From Dechloromonas denitrificans (GTDB taxonomy: Bacteria; Pseudomonadota; Gammaproteobacteria; Burkholderiales; Rhodocyclaceae), in assembly GCF_001551835.1 (NCBI RefSeq), contig NZ_LODL01000035.1, positions 422,093 to 486,092 on the forward strand: a DNA stretch of 64,000 nucleotides, given 5' to 3'. Positions 33,061 to 41,178 of this stretch are shown piece by piece (the stretch's first letter is position 1; every line of letters starts with the position of its first letter). The notes under the pieces are model-generated. The model saw only the letters and a list, made by a program, of their open reading frames with translations. It did not search any database and had not been told where the DNA came from. The translations under genes were made by a program, and so were the position numbers.

Positions 33061-34390
33061 GCGTCACCTTCTCGGCGTACAGCGCCTGCAAATGATTGCG
33101 CGGCAGCTTGCCGGTACTGTTGCGCGGCAACTCGTCGAGCAGTACCAGCGGCCGGGGCAGGAAGATCGGGTCGATGCGCTGGCGCAGTTCGCCGACGATC
33201 TGCCGGCTGCTCAGGCCGGGGGCGACGACGAAAGCGCAGAGACGGGTGATGCCGTCCACACTCTCCTCGTCGGGTAGGAAGAAGGCGGCATCGACGACGC
33301 CGGCGATGGCAGCGATCTGGTGGTTGAGGTAGGCCAGCGAGGTGCGCTTGCCGGCGATGTTGATCAGGTCGGCATGCCGGCCGTGCAACAGGAAGCGGCC
33401 GTCGGCGCGGATCTCGATCAGGTCGGAGAGCGGCACCCGGCCCTCGACGTGGCCGCCGACGGCGAATGTCGTCTCGTCCTGCTGTTCGAGCGCGACGCCG
33501 GGCAGCAGGTCCCAGGCGAGGTCGGCCGTGGTCCGTCGGCTGGCCAGCTGGCCGCTTTCGGTCGAGCCGTAGATTTCGTGGAGCGGCGCCCGGCAGGCGG
33601 CTTCGGCGTCGCGCGCCAGTTGCGCCGAGAGCGGCGCGGTTGCCGAGAGCAGCAGGTCGACAGCGGGAATCTCAAGGCCGGCGGCGAGCAGCGCCGACAG
33701 GTGGAAGGGTGTCGTCACCAGCAGGCGCGGCGCCGGCACGGCCTGCAGGGCGGCGACGATGTCCTGCGGGTAGAAAGGCTTGCCGGACCAGAACGGCGAG
33801 TTGCCGTGCAGCGCGAGCAGCACCGTCGATTCGAAACCGTAGCTGTGCTGCGCCGGCACCGTGCCGACGATGCTGTGCGGTTGCCGCAGTAGGCCGAGGC
33901 GCTCGGCTTCGGCGCGGCCGTTTAGCACCAGCTTGCCCCAGCTCTTGTCGTGGGCGACCGGGCGGCCGGTCGAGCCGGAGGTGAACAAGCGGGCGGCGAT
34001 CAGCTCGCCGGGGATGCTCGGGATTTTTGCCACCTGGGCGGCGTCGACCGCCGGCAGCGCCGGAAAGTCGAGGCGCGGCAGGTCGAGGCTGTCGAACTCG
34101 CCATCGCTCAGGCAATAGACGTCTGGGCAGGTGGCCTCGATCTGGCGCAGCGTTTCGGCCGACTGCGAGGCCGGTTGCAGGCTGGTCTTGCCGCGCAGCA
34201 GGCCGGCTGCGAAACCGAGCGTGAAGCGGTAGCGGTCGTGGCAGACATTCAGTTGATGGCGGCCGGCCGGCAGCAAGGCGGCCAGCGCTTCGGCTTCGGC
34301 GATGAAGTCGCGGACGCGGACCGGGCCAGCGGCGCGCCAGGCGAAGATGTCGTCGAGGCTGGCGTGCCCGAGCAGCGGCACGCCGTTCAT
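33047..34390 (-). CDS. Acyl-ACP/AMP ligase for the aryl starter (ApeH type)
   Basis: A 447-residue adenylate-forming enzyme with the P-loop FTSGSTGRP, the A5-type HEIYGSTESG and the late catalytic-lysine region RNSTGKLPR. It would activate hydroxybenzoate, made by the chorismatase of the other arm, and load it on ACP. It overlaps a dehydratase gene downstream by 14 bases and a membrane-protein gene upstream by 4. Confidence 0.9.
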   Translation of the reverse strand: MNGVPLLGHASLDDIFAWRAAGPVRVRDFIAEAEALAALLPAGRHQLNVCHDRYRFTLGFAAGLLRGKTSLQPASQSAETLRQIEATCPDVYCLSDGEFDSLDLPRLDFPALPAVDAAQVAKIPSIPGELIAARLFTSGSTGRPVAHDKSWGKLVLNGRAEAERLGLLRQPHSIVGTVPAQHSYGFESTVLLALHGNSPFWSGKPFYPQDIVAALQAVPAPRLLVTTPFHLSALLAAGLEIPAVDLLLSATAPLSAQLARDAEAACRAPLHEIYGSTESGQLASRRTTADLAWDLLPGVALEQQDETTFAVGGHVEGRVPLSDLIEIRADGRFLLHGRHADLINIAGKRTSLAYLNHQIAAIAGVVDAAFFLPDEESVDGITRLCAFVVAPGLSSRQIVGELRQRIDPIFLPRPLVLLDELPRNSTGKLPRNHLQALYAEKVTHVDR

Positions 34391-35061
34391 GGGTGGTTGG
34401 CCAGCGTGTGGGCGCGGCGTTCCTGCATCGAGGCGCGGTAGCCGCGGATGGTGTCGGCAACGCTGGAGCGCTCGTCGGCCGGCAGGAGCAGCAGGCGGGC
34501 CAGGTGTTCGAGGACGAACATCAGCGCGATCAACGGCGTGCTCAGCAGGTTGGCGAAGACCGACCAGGCGGCGGCCGGGGCCAGCCAGAATAGCGCGCTG
34601 GAGACGACCACCGAACCGACGAAGAAGGCGGTCCACGCTACCGTCACCTGCCGCGTGTAGCGCCGCTTCACTTCCGAAATGGCGCCGCCGTGGGCAAGGC
34701 GGGCGAACTGGGTAACCAGCGCATCCTGGTTGCCGAACAGGGTCCGCCCGAAGAGCAGGCCGAGCGCCAGGTTGGTGCCGAGGTGCTGGATGTAGAAGAG
34801 CAGCGCAATGTTCTGGCGCAGGCTGGGCCAGGCCCAGGCGAGCAGGCCGAGCACGCTCAGACCGCCGCCGACCAGCCACAGCGGATTGCCGATCCGCCAG
34901 AGCAGCATGACGACGAGGACGACGACCGGGGCGGTGGCGAGGGCGACCGAGACATCGGCATTGCCCTCGCCGGCGCTACCGAAGTGGGCGAGCACGGCCC
35001 AGGCCACGAGCAGCACCAGCAGGGCCAGTCCGCGCAGGAGAGCGGCCGGGCTGAAACTCAT
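34387..35061 (-). CDS. COG4648-like membrane protein of the aryl-polyene cluster
   Basis: A 224-residue integral membrane protein with about six helices. It contains the conserved FYIQHLGTNLALGLLFGRTL and the loop KRRYTRQVTVAW. This family is almost always found beside the cluster's AMP-ligase and ACP genes but has no firm biochemical role. Overlaps both neighbours by 4 bases. Confidence 0.83.
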   Translation of the reverse strand: MSFSPAALLRGLALLVLLVAWAVLAHFGSAGEGNADVSVALATAPVVVLVVMLLWRIGNPLWLVGGGLSVLGLLAWAWPSLRQNIALLFYIQHLGTNLALGLLFGRTLFGNQDALVTQFARLAHGGAISEVKRRYTRQVTVAWTAFFVGSVVVSSALFWLAPAAAWSVFANLLSTPLIALMFVLEHLARLLLLPADERSSVADTIRGYRASMQERRAHTLANHP

Positions 35062-35342
35062 TTGGTGCGCTGGCTGGCGATGTGGGCGCTCAGGGTGCGC
35101 AGCGACGTGAAGATGCGGACGTTGTCCTCGTTGTCCGAGCGGAGCTGGAAGCCGTAGCGCTTGGAAATGACCAGGGCGATTTCCAGCACGTCGATCGAAT
35201 CCAGGCCCAGGCCGTCGCCGAACAACGGTGCGTCGGCTTCGATTTCGTTCGGCGCGACCTCGAGATTGAGGGCGTCGACGATCAGTTCGGCGACTTCCGG
35301 CAACAGGGCGTCGACGTTTTCCGGGGATGGGTTTTCAGACAT
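35058..35342 (-). CDS. Acyl carrier protein (second ACP of the cluster)
   Basis: A 94-residue acidic ACP with the phosphopantetheine site GLDS49ID. ATG 35342 gives the normal ACP length; an earlier in-frame start would add seven unrelated residues. It overlaps the membrane-protein gene by 4 bases and lies 17 bases after a ketosynthase gene. Two ACPs in one cluster are the rule for aryl polyenes. Confidence 0.92.
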   Translation of the reverse strand: MSENPSPENVDALLPEVAELIVDALNLEVAPNEIEADAPLFGDGLGLDSIDVLEIALVISKRYGFQLRSDNEDNVRIFTSLRTLSAHIASQRTK

Positions 35343-35359
35343 GACAGGGATTCCGGGGA

Positions 35360-36619
35360 TCAAGGAGCGACGGCGCGAAACGCGAGAACCGCGTTGCTGC
35401 CGCCAAAGGCAAAGGAGTTGGAGAGCGCGGCGCGCAGCGGCTGGCCGTGGCGGGCGACGGTCACGTGATCGACGCCGGCGCAGGCCGGGTCGAGCTCGGT
35501 GAGGTGTGCGGTGGGCGGGATGGCCTGCTCGCGCAGCGCCAGCACGGTGACGATGGCCTCGACCGCGCCGGCCGCACCGAGCTGGTGGCCGTGCATCGAC
35601 TTGGTGGCGCTGACCGCGAGGCGGCCGGCGGCGTCGCCGAAGACGGTTTTCAGGGCGGCGATCTCGACCGGGTCGCCCTCGGCGGTCGCCGTGCCGTGCG
35701 CGTTGACGTAGTCGATGTCGGCCGGGCTCAGGCCGCCGTCGGCCAGTGCCAGGTGCAGGGCGCGGACCTGCCCGGCCGCTTCCGGGCGGACCAGGTGGCT
35801 GTGGTCGCAGGTCGTGCCGTAGCCGATCAGTTCGCCGTGGATGCGGGCGCCGCGGGCGACAGCGTGCTCCCAGTCTTCGAGAACCAGGGCGGCTCCGCCC
35901 TCGCCCAGCACCAGGCCGTCGCGGTCGGCGCTGAACGGGCGGCAGGCGCGCGGCGCCGTCTTTTCATCGCCGCTGGCCAGGACGCGCAGGGCTTCCCAGG
36001 CACGGGCGACGCCATAGGCCTGCGGCACGTCGGAACCGCCGGTCAGCATGACCGGGGCCTCGCCGCTGCGCACCCGGCGGAAGGCTTCGCCGATGGCGAT
36101 GGCCGACGAGGCGCAGGCGACGGTGTGGCTCATGCTGACACCGCCGAGGCCGAGCTGGATCGAGATGTGGGCGTTGGCCGCGTTGTTCATGCCAAGAATG
36201 ACCGAGAGCGGCGAAATACGTTCGCGGCCCTTGATCCACAATTCCTTGTAGCCTTTTTCGTAGGCCAGCGTGCCGCCCAGCGCGGTGCCCCAGGAAACGC
36301 CCCAGCGCTCGCGGTTTTCGCCGTTTTCAGCCGGTTGACCGCAGGCCAGGCCGGCATCGGCCCAGGCGCTGAAGGCGGCGGCGGTGCCGAGCTGGGCGAA
36401 GCGGTCCATGGTGCCGGCCAGCGGCCGGCCGAGGCTGGCTTCGGCATCGAAGGCCGGGCAACTGACGAAGGGCATGGCCAGCGGTCGGGGAATGTCGTCG
36501 GTCTGCAGGAAACGAACGGCCGATTCGCCGGCCAGCAGACGGCCGAAGAAATCGGCGAGGTCGCCACCATAAGGACTGACCAGGCCCAGGCCAGTAATCG
36601 CCACCCGCCGCTGGCTCAT
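35360..36619 (-). CDS. Beta-ketoacyl-ACP synthase II-like enzyme (ApeR type)
   Basis: A 419-residue FabF-like condensing enzyme with an intact triad: C169 in VACASSA, H308 in NAHGTAT and H345 in SMHGHQLG. It is the second active ketosynthase of the cluster, separate from the ketosynthase/chain-length pair at 22933-24950. It lies 3 bases after an ACP gene and may do the first condensation on the aryl starter. Confidence 0.92.
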   Translation of the reverse strand: MSQRRVAITGLGLVSPYGGDLADFFGRLLAGESAVRFLQTDDIPRPLAMPFVSCPAFDAEASLGRPLAGTMDRFAQLGTAAAFSAWADAGLACGQPAENGENRERWGVSWGTALGGTLAYEKGYKELWIKGRERISPLSVILGMNNAANAHISIQLGLGGVSMSHTVACASSAIAIGEAFRRVRSGEAPVMLTGGSDVPQAYGVARAWEALRVLASGDEKTAPRACRPFSADRDGLVLGEGGAALVLEDWEHAVARGARIHGELIGYGTTCDHSHLVRPEAAGQVRALHLALADGGLSPADIDYVNAHGTATAEGDPVEIAALKTVFGDAAGRLAVSATKSMHGHQLGAAGAVEAIVTVLALREQAIPPTAHLTELDPACAGVDHVTVARHGQPLRAALSNSFAFGGSNAVLAFRAVAP

Positions 36620-36622
36620 GGC

Positions 36623-36859
36623 TCAGGGCTGCTGGCTGCGCAGCCGGTCCATCAGCGACACCATCTCGCCAACGGTCCGGGGGCTTTTCAGGTCTTTGGA
36701 CAGCTTGACGCCGAAACGGTCTTCGAACTCGAAGATCAGTTCGAGCATCATCAGCGAGTCGACACCGAGCTCGCCCAGCGGGGCCTCGGCAACGACTGTT
36801 TCCGGGGCGACGCCAAGGCGCTCTTCAAGGAATTCGCGAATCAGGCCGATGGAGTCCAT
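36623..36859 (-). CDS. Acyl carrier protein (first gene of the aryl-polyene operon)
   Basis: A 78-residue ACP with the 4'-phosphopantetheine serine S35 in GVDSLM and four predicted helices. It opens the operon of eighteen minus-strand genes ending at 21762. No convincing ribosome-binding site precedes ATG 36859. Confidence 0.92.
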   Translation of the reverse strand: MDSIGLIREFLEERLGVAPETVVAEAPLGELGVDSLMMLELIFEFEDRFGVKLSKDLKSPRTVGEMVSLMDRLRSQQP

Positions 36860-36868
36860 AGGGGGCGG

Positions 36869-36896
36869 ATTTTATCCGAAAGCCCATGTTTCCCAA
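36869..36896 (-). promoter_or_regulatory. Possible promoter of the aryl-polyene operon
   Basis: On the minus strand TTGGGA (36896-36891) is followed after 16 bases by TAAAAT (36874-36869). Transcription would start only about 3 bases before the ACP start codon, so the message would be nearly leaderless, matching the missing ribosome-binding site. The match is only moderate. Confidence 0.3.
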
Positions 36897-36949
36897 AGAT
36901 TTTCCCGCCGCGCAGCGGGCTGATCGAGAATGCCGGACGATTTGATACC

Positions 36950-37657
36950 ATGTTTGCCTTCGAGCGCTTTGCCGCGCCCTTCGTGGAGTTGCCCATTCAA
37001 GCCCCCTGGTACCGACAGCTCGTTGCACGGCTAGTGCTGCTGGCGCCGCTCAAGGCGGTGGGCACGATGCTGTTCATGGCCTTCTTTTTCTGGGCCTATT
37101 TCGCCATCCTGCGCAACCCGGTGACGCCGCCGACGGTGATGCCGCTGACCGCTGTTGATGAGTGGATCGCCTTTACGCCGGCCGCCTTTCCGGTCTATGC
37201 CTCGCTCTGGGTCTACGTCTCGCTGCCGCCGGCCTTGTTCAACAGCCGGCGTTCCCTGCTGCTGTTCGGCGCCTGGATCGGCGCCCTCTGCCTGTCCTGC
37301 CTGATCACCTTCTGGCTGTGGCCGACGGCGGTACCGGCCAGCCTGATCGACTGGGCGCAGTACCCGGAAATGGCGCTGATCAAGGGGCTGGATGCCTCGG
37401 GCAACGCCTGTCCGTCGCTGCACGTCGCTTCGGCCGTGTTCTCGGCAGTCTGGCTGGAGCGGCTGTTGCGCCGAGTCGGGGCGCCGCTGCTGCTGCGCGG
37501 CTCAAGCATCGCCTATTGCCTCGCCATCCTGTGGTCGACGGTGGCGATTCGCCAGCATGTCGTGCTCGATGTCGTGGCCGGTCTGATCGTCGGCCTGGCC
37601 TTCGCCTGGCCCTCGCTGCGCCAGGTGACGGCGGCGGCCGGCGAGGACGCGATCTGA
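36950..37657 (+). CDS. PAP2-superfamily membrane phosphatase
   Basis: A 235-residue protein with about six helices. The later part of the PAP2 signature is clear: ACPSLHVAS and then RQHVVLDVVAG, supplying the two histidines and the aspartate. The first motif (K-x6-RP) is not evident, as in the inositolphosphotransferase-like PAP2 branch. Divergent from the ACP gene by 90 bases. It could recycle an undecaprenyl or lipid phosphate for the pigment anchor. Confidence 0.82.
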   Translation: MFAFERFAAPFVELPIQAPWYRQLVARLVLLAPLKAVGTMLFMAFFFWAYFAILRNPVTPPTVMPLTAVDEWIAFTPAAFPVYASLWVYVSLPPALFNSRRSLLLFGAWIGALCLSCLITFWLWPTAVPASLIDWAQYPEMALIKGLDASGNACPSLHVASAVFSAVWLERLLRRVGAPLLLRGSSIAYCLAILWSTVAIRQHVVLDVVAGLIVGLAFAWPSLRQVTAAAGEDAI

Positions 37658-39415
37658 TTAACCGGTAACGCGGTTCAGGGCGGCCAGGAAAGTGGCGCCG
37701 TCCTGGAAGCCGACAATGCGCTGGCCCTTGATTTCGCGACCCTGGGCATCGAAAAAGATGATGCCGGGCGGGCCAAACAGGCCGAAACGGGCGAGCAGCG
37801 CCTTGTCGTCGGCGCTATTGGCCGTGACATCGGCCTTGAGCAGCTTGAAACCGGCCAGTTTGGCCTGCACGGCCGGATCGGTGAAGGTAAAACGCTCCAT
37901 TTCCTTGCAGGAAACGCACCAGTCGGCGTAAAAATCGAGCATCACCGGCTGGCCGGCGGTGAGCACCTTCTGTTCCAGTTCGCCAAGCGAGGCGACCGGC
38001 TCGAACGGCAGTTTGTTGCTGGTAGTGGTGACGGCACCCTGTCCGGCGCGCAGGCCGGCCAGCGGTTGCAGCGGGTCGCGGCTGCCGGCCAGGGCGCCGA
38101 TCAGCAGCGCGGCGCCGGTCAGCAGCATGACGATACCGATGCCTTTCCAGAAACGCGGCCAGCCCTTGGCATGCGGCGGCAGCGGATCGAGGGCGTGCAG
38201 GTAGATCGCCGGAATAATCAGCAGCGCGGCCCAGGCCAGCATCTGGACGACGGCCGGAATGACCGGCGAGATCAGCCAGACGGCGGTGGCCAGCAACAGC
38301 ACGCCGAAGCCCTTCTTGACCGCTTCCATCCACGGCCCGGTTTTCGGCAGCAGCGAGCCGCCGGCCAGGCCGACCGCGAGCAGCGGCATGCCCATGCCGA
38401 TGGCCATCACGAAGAGCGCGGTGCCGCCGAGCACGGCGTCGCCGGTCTGGCCGATGTAGAGCAGCGCGCCGGCCAGCGGGGCGGCGACGCAGGGGCCGAC
38501 GATCAGCGCCGATAGCGCGCCCATCGCGAAGACGCCGAGGCCGCGGCCGCCCTGCAGGTGGCCGGACTCTTCCGACAGCTTGCTTTGCAGCGCGATCGGC
38601 AGTTGCAGTTCGTAGAAGCCGAACATCGAGAAGGAGAGGACGACGAAAACCAGCGCGAAGCTGCCCAGCACCCACGGGTTCTGCAGCGCGGCGGAGACCA
38701 GCGTGCCGCTCAGGCCGGCGGCGACGCCGACCGCGGCATAGGTCAGCGCCATGCCCAGCACGTAGGCCAGCGACAGCGCGAAGCCGCGGGCATGCGAGTT
38801 CTTGTGGCCCTGGCCGGCGATGATGCCGGAGAGGATGGGAATCATTGGGAAGACGCAGGGGGTCAGCGACAGGCCGAGGCCGGCGAGGAAAAAGAAGGCG
38901 AGATTGGCCCAGAAGCCGGCGTCCTTCAGCGTGCTGGCGATCTGGCCGCTTTCGTCGCCTTCGGCGGCCGCGGCACCCTGGCTGGGCGTGCTCGCCGGAT
39001 CGGGCAGGTCGACGGTCAGGGTCTGGGTTTGCGGCGGGTAGCAGACGCCGGCATCGGCGCAGCCCTGCGAAGTCAGGTTCAGCTTCAGCGCCAGCGGGCC
39101 GGAGGCGTTCCGTTCGACCGGCAGGCGGATGGCGACGCTCTTGTAATAGACCTCGACCTTGCCGAAATTGTCGTCGTTCTTCTCCTTGCCCTTGGGTAGC
39201 ACCGGCTGGCCGAGCGTCGTCGTCTCGCCGGCGACGGTGAAGCGGAACTTGTCGCGGTACAGGTAATAGCCCTTGGCGATCTCGTAGCTGACTTCGACGG
39301 TCTGGCCGTCGAGCGCCTTCAGCGAAGGCTTGAAGGCGACGGCCGGGTCGAGGAATTCCTCGGCGTGGGCGAGCGAGAGCAGCAGTGAAAGGAGGACGAA
39401 CAGGAGGCGCATCAT
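37658..39415 (-). CDS. dsbD: Thiol:disulfide interchange protein DsbD
   Basis: DsbD carries electrons from cytoplasmic thioredoxin to periplasmic reductases. The 585-residue protein has a signal peptide, an N-terminal domain with CADAGVC, an eight-helix core with cysteines in LSLTPCVFPM and IVGPCVAAPL, and a C-terminal thioredoxin-like domain with WCVSCKEME. All six redox cysteines are present. The start overlaps the cutA stop by 4 bases. Confidence 0.97.
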   Translation of the reverse strand: MMRLLFVLLSLLLSLAHAEEFLDPAVAFKPSLKALDGQTVEVSYEIAKGYYLYRDKFRFTVAGETTTLGQPVLPKGKEKNDDNFGKVEVYYKSVAIRLPVERNASGPLALKLNLTSQGCADAGVCYPPQTQTLTVDLPDPASTPSQGAAAAEGDESGQIASTLKDAGFWANLAFFFLAGLGLSLTPCVFPMIPILSGIIAGQGHKNSHARGFALSLAYVLGMALTYAAVGVAAGLSGTLVSAALQNPWVLGSFALVFVVLSFSMFGFYELQLPIALQSKLSEESGHLQGGRGLGVFAMGALSALIVGPCVAAPLAGALLYIGQTGDAVLGGTALFVMAIGMGMPLLAVGLAGGSLLPKTGPWMEAVKKGFGVLLLATAVWLISPVIPAVVQMLAWAALLIIPAIYLHALDPLPPHAKGWPRFWKGIGIVMLLTGAALLIGALAGSRDPLQPLAGLRAGQGAVTTTSNKLPFEPVASLGELEQKVLTAGQPVMLDFYADWCVSCKEMERFTFTDPAVQAKLAGFKLLKADVTANSADDKALLARFGLFGPPGIIFFDAQGREIKGQRIVGFQDGATFLAALNRVTG

Positions 39416-39744
39416 GATTGGAGTGTTTCCGCCGCCACCCAGTTCAGGTAGGCCGGCAAGCCGCGCGTGATCGGCAGCGCGATGATTTCGGGAACATCGT
39501 ACGGGTGGCGCTGGGCGATGGCTGCCTGCAGCGCTGGATAGAGCGCGGCGGTGGACTTGATCAGCAGCGGGATTTCCGTCGCCGACTCGACCTTGCCCTG
39601 CCAGCGGTAGATCGACTGGACGCGCGGCAGGATATTGACGCAGGCCGCGAGCCCGGCTTCGACCACGGCCAGCGCGATGGCGTTGGCCGTTTCTTCATCC
39701 GGGCAGTTGGTCAGAACGAGCAGGGTTTCGGGCAAGGCTTCCAT
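39412..39744 (-). CDS. cutA: Divalent-cation tolerance protein CutA1
   Basis: A 110-residue CutA1 protein, a trimeric PII-like fold linked to copper tolerance. It contains the family segments LAACVNILPRVQSIYRWQGK and HPYDVPEIIALPI and is typical in length. cutA next to dsbD is a recurrent proteobacterial pairing. The ATG is at 39744, 9 bases after the ABC permease gene. Confidence 0.96.
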   Translation of the reverse strand: MEALPETLLVLTNCPDEETANAIALAVVEAGLAACVNILPRVQSIYRWQGKVESATEIPLLIKSTAALYPALQAAIAQRHPYDVPEIIALPITRGLPAYLNWVAAETLQS

Positions 39745-39753
39745 CAGCGAATT

Positions 39754-40560
39754 CTACTTGAGCAGGCGGCGGCGGGTCAGGTGCAGCGCGATGGCGAAGG
39801 CTACGACGCTGGTCAGCAGCAGCGCCATGATGTGGATCAGGGCATTCGGCGGCACCTGCCCGGCGAGCAGCGGGCGGACCAGCGCGACGCCCTGGGCCAA
39901 CGGCAGCCAGCCGCCGATCAGCGCCAGCCAGCTAGGTAGCTGGTCGGTCGGGAAGAAGACGCCGGAAATCAGTGTCATCGGCGTGATGAACAGCGTGAAG
40001 TAGTACATGAAGAAATCGTAGGACGGAGCCAGCGCATTCCAGATCAGGCCGAGCGCGGCGAAGGCCAGCCCGGTCAGGACGATGGCCGGCAGCGCCCACA
40101 GCGCGAGCGGGCCGTGGCTCAGCCCCATGACGCTGATGACGACGAGAATGGCGGCGCCCGAGAACAGCGACTTGGTGGCGGCCCAGAACAGTTCGCCGGC
40201 GACGACGTCGGTCAGGCCGAGCGGCGTGTTGAGGATGGCATCCCAGGTTTTCTGCACATGCATGCGCGAAAACGACGAGTACAGCGCCTCGAAGGTCGCC
40301 GCGTTCATCGTCGAGGCACAGACGGTGCCGGCGGCGAGAAAGGCGACATAGGGCTGGCCGTCCAGCGTCGGCAGCAGCGCGCCGAGGCCGTAGCCGAGGC
40401 CGAGCATGTAGATCAGCGGGTCGGCCAGGTTGCCGAGGATTGACGGCAGCGCCAGCTTGCGCCAGACGAGGAAGTTGCGCTGCCAGACCGGAAACCAGCG
40501 AAAACTGTGCGAAGCAAGGGACATGCAGGCGGACCCGGAAGCGATTGGTGAGGCGGCCAT
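39754..40560 (-). CDS. NodJ-type ABC transporter permease
   Basis: An ABC-2 permease of 256-268 residues with six helices and the family segments LPSILGNLADPLIYMLGLGYGLG and LISGVFFPTDQLPSWL. Start is ATG 40560 or 40524; neither has a good ribosome-binding site. The matching NodI-type ATPase is at 44894-45853 on the same strand, with about 4.3 kb of opposite-strand genes between. Substrate unknown; the family exports lipid-like or oligosaccharide molecules. Confidence 0.85.
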   Translation of the reverse strand: MAASPIASGSACMSLASHSFRWFPVWQRNFLVWRKLALPSILGNLADPLIYMLGLGYGLGALLPTLDGQPYVAFLAAGTVCASTMNAATFEALYSSFSRMHVQKTWDAILNTPLGLTDVVAGELFWAATKSLFSGAAILVVISVMGLSHGPLALWALPAIVLTGLAFAALGLIWNALAPSYDFFMYYFTLFITPMTLISGVFFPTDQLPSWLALIGGWLPLAQGVALVRPLLAGQVPPNALIHIMALLLTSVVAFAIALHLTRRRLLK

Positions 40561-40797
40561 TTTACTGCGTTCGGCCTGGCCCGGATTTTATTGCGGCGCA
40601 CCATCGCGGCCCGTCCGCTGCCCCTGGCCGCACCAGCGTCAGGCATGCCCGGCCGGCCGGGGCTGGGTCGGGGTGATGATAAAACTATGTTTTTAAATAA
40701 CTTGTGGCAGGCAATTGGCATTCGGCACGATTTTCGCTGCGGTGCACGACCAATCCCCCCGCGGTGCCGGACGGCCGCGCCCCAAGAGGACAAGACG

Positions 40798-41076
40798 ATG
40801 GAAGAAAAGCTCGAAAAGGCCCAGCTGATGGCCCGTTTCAAACTGATGGTCAAACGCTCGCTGAGCCAGTCGGTCGACCTGGAGCGCCTCGAGCGCGAAC
40901 CGGCCTATGCCCGCGAACGACTGGCCGAAATCGAGGAGGCCGCGCTCGACGAAGACCTGCTGGTCATGGTCCTCCGTCTGCGCGAACTGTTCGTGCCGCT
41001 CGCCCCGCTGCAACTGGCCGAGCCGGAAGCGGTCAAGGAAACCCGCAATTACAAGATGGGCGCCCGGGCCTGGTAA
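40798..41076 (+). CDS. Small charged helical protein, unknown function
   Basis: A 92-residue protein, mainly alpha-helical and rich in Glu, Leu, Arg and Ala (MEEKLEKAQLMARFKLMVKR start). It has no signal peptide or membrane helix. AAGAGGA lies at a good distance from ATG 40798, so it is probably translated. I do not recognise the family. The 237 bases upstream, to 40560, show nothing clear. Confidence 0.6.
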   Translation: MEEKLEKAQLMARFKLMVKRSLSQSVDLERLEREPAYARERLAEIEEAALDEDLLVMVLRLRELFVPLAPLQLAEPEAVKETRNYKMGARAW

Positions 41077-41098
41077 AAGCGCCGGGCCGCCTCCGGCA

Positions 41099-41132
41099 TT
41101 TTTGCCCGCCGGGGGCGGTCGACCGCAGGCAT
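41099..41132 (+). repeat. 34-base dispersed intergenic repeat, divergent copy
   Basis: It begins TTTTTGCC and carries CGGTCGACCGC near its end, as at 43116-43149, but the middle is GC-rich instead of T-rich. It lies 22 bases after a stop codon. Confidence 0.35.
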
Positions 41133-41178
41133 GCTCCGGAAAGCGGTGGAACAGGGGTCGGGATGTCAAAATAGCGGC

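Noticed and set aside
35447..36949. A very long open frame on the plus strand opposite the ketosynthase and ACP genes
   Set aside because: It lacks recognisable domains and is antisense to clear homologous genes; only its end (36950-37657) is a real PAP2 gene.
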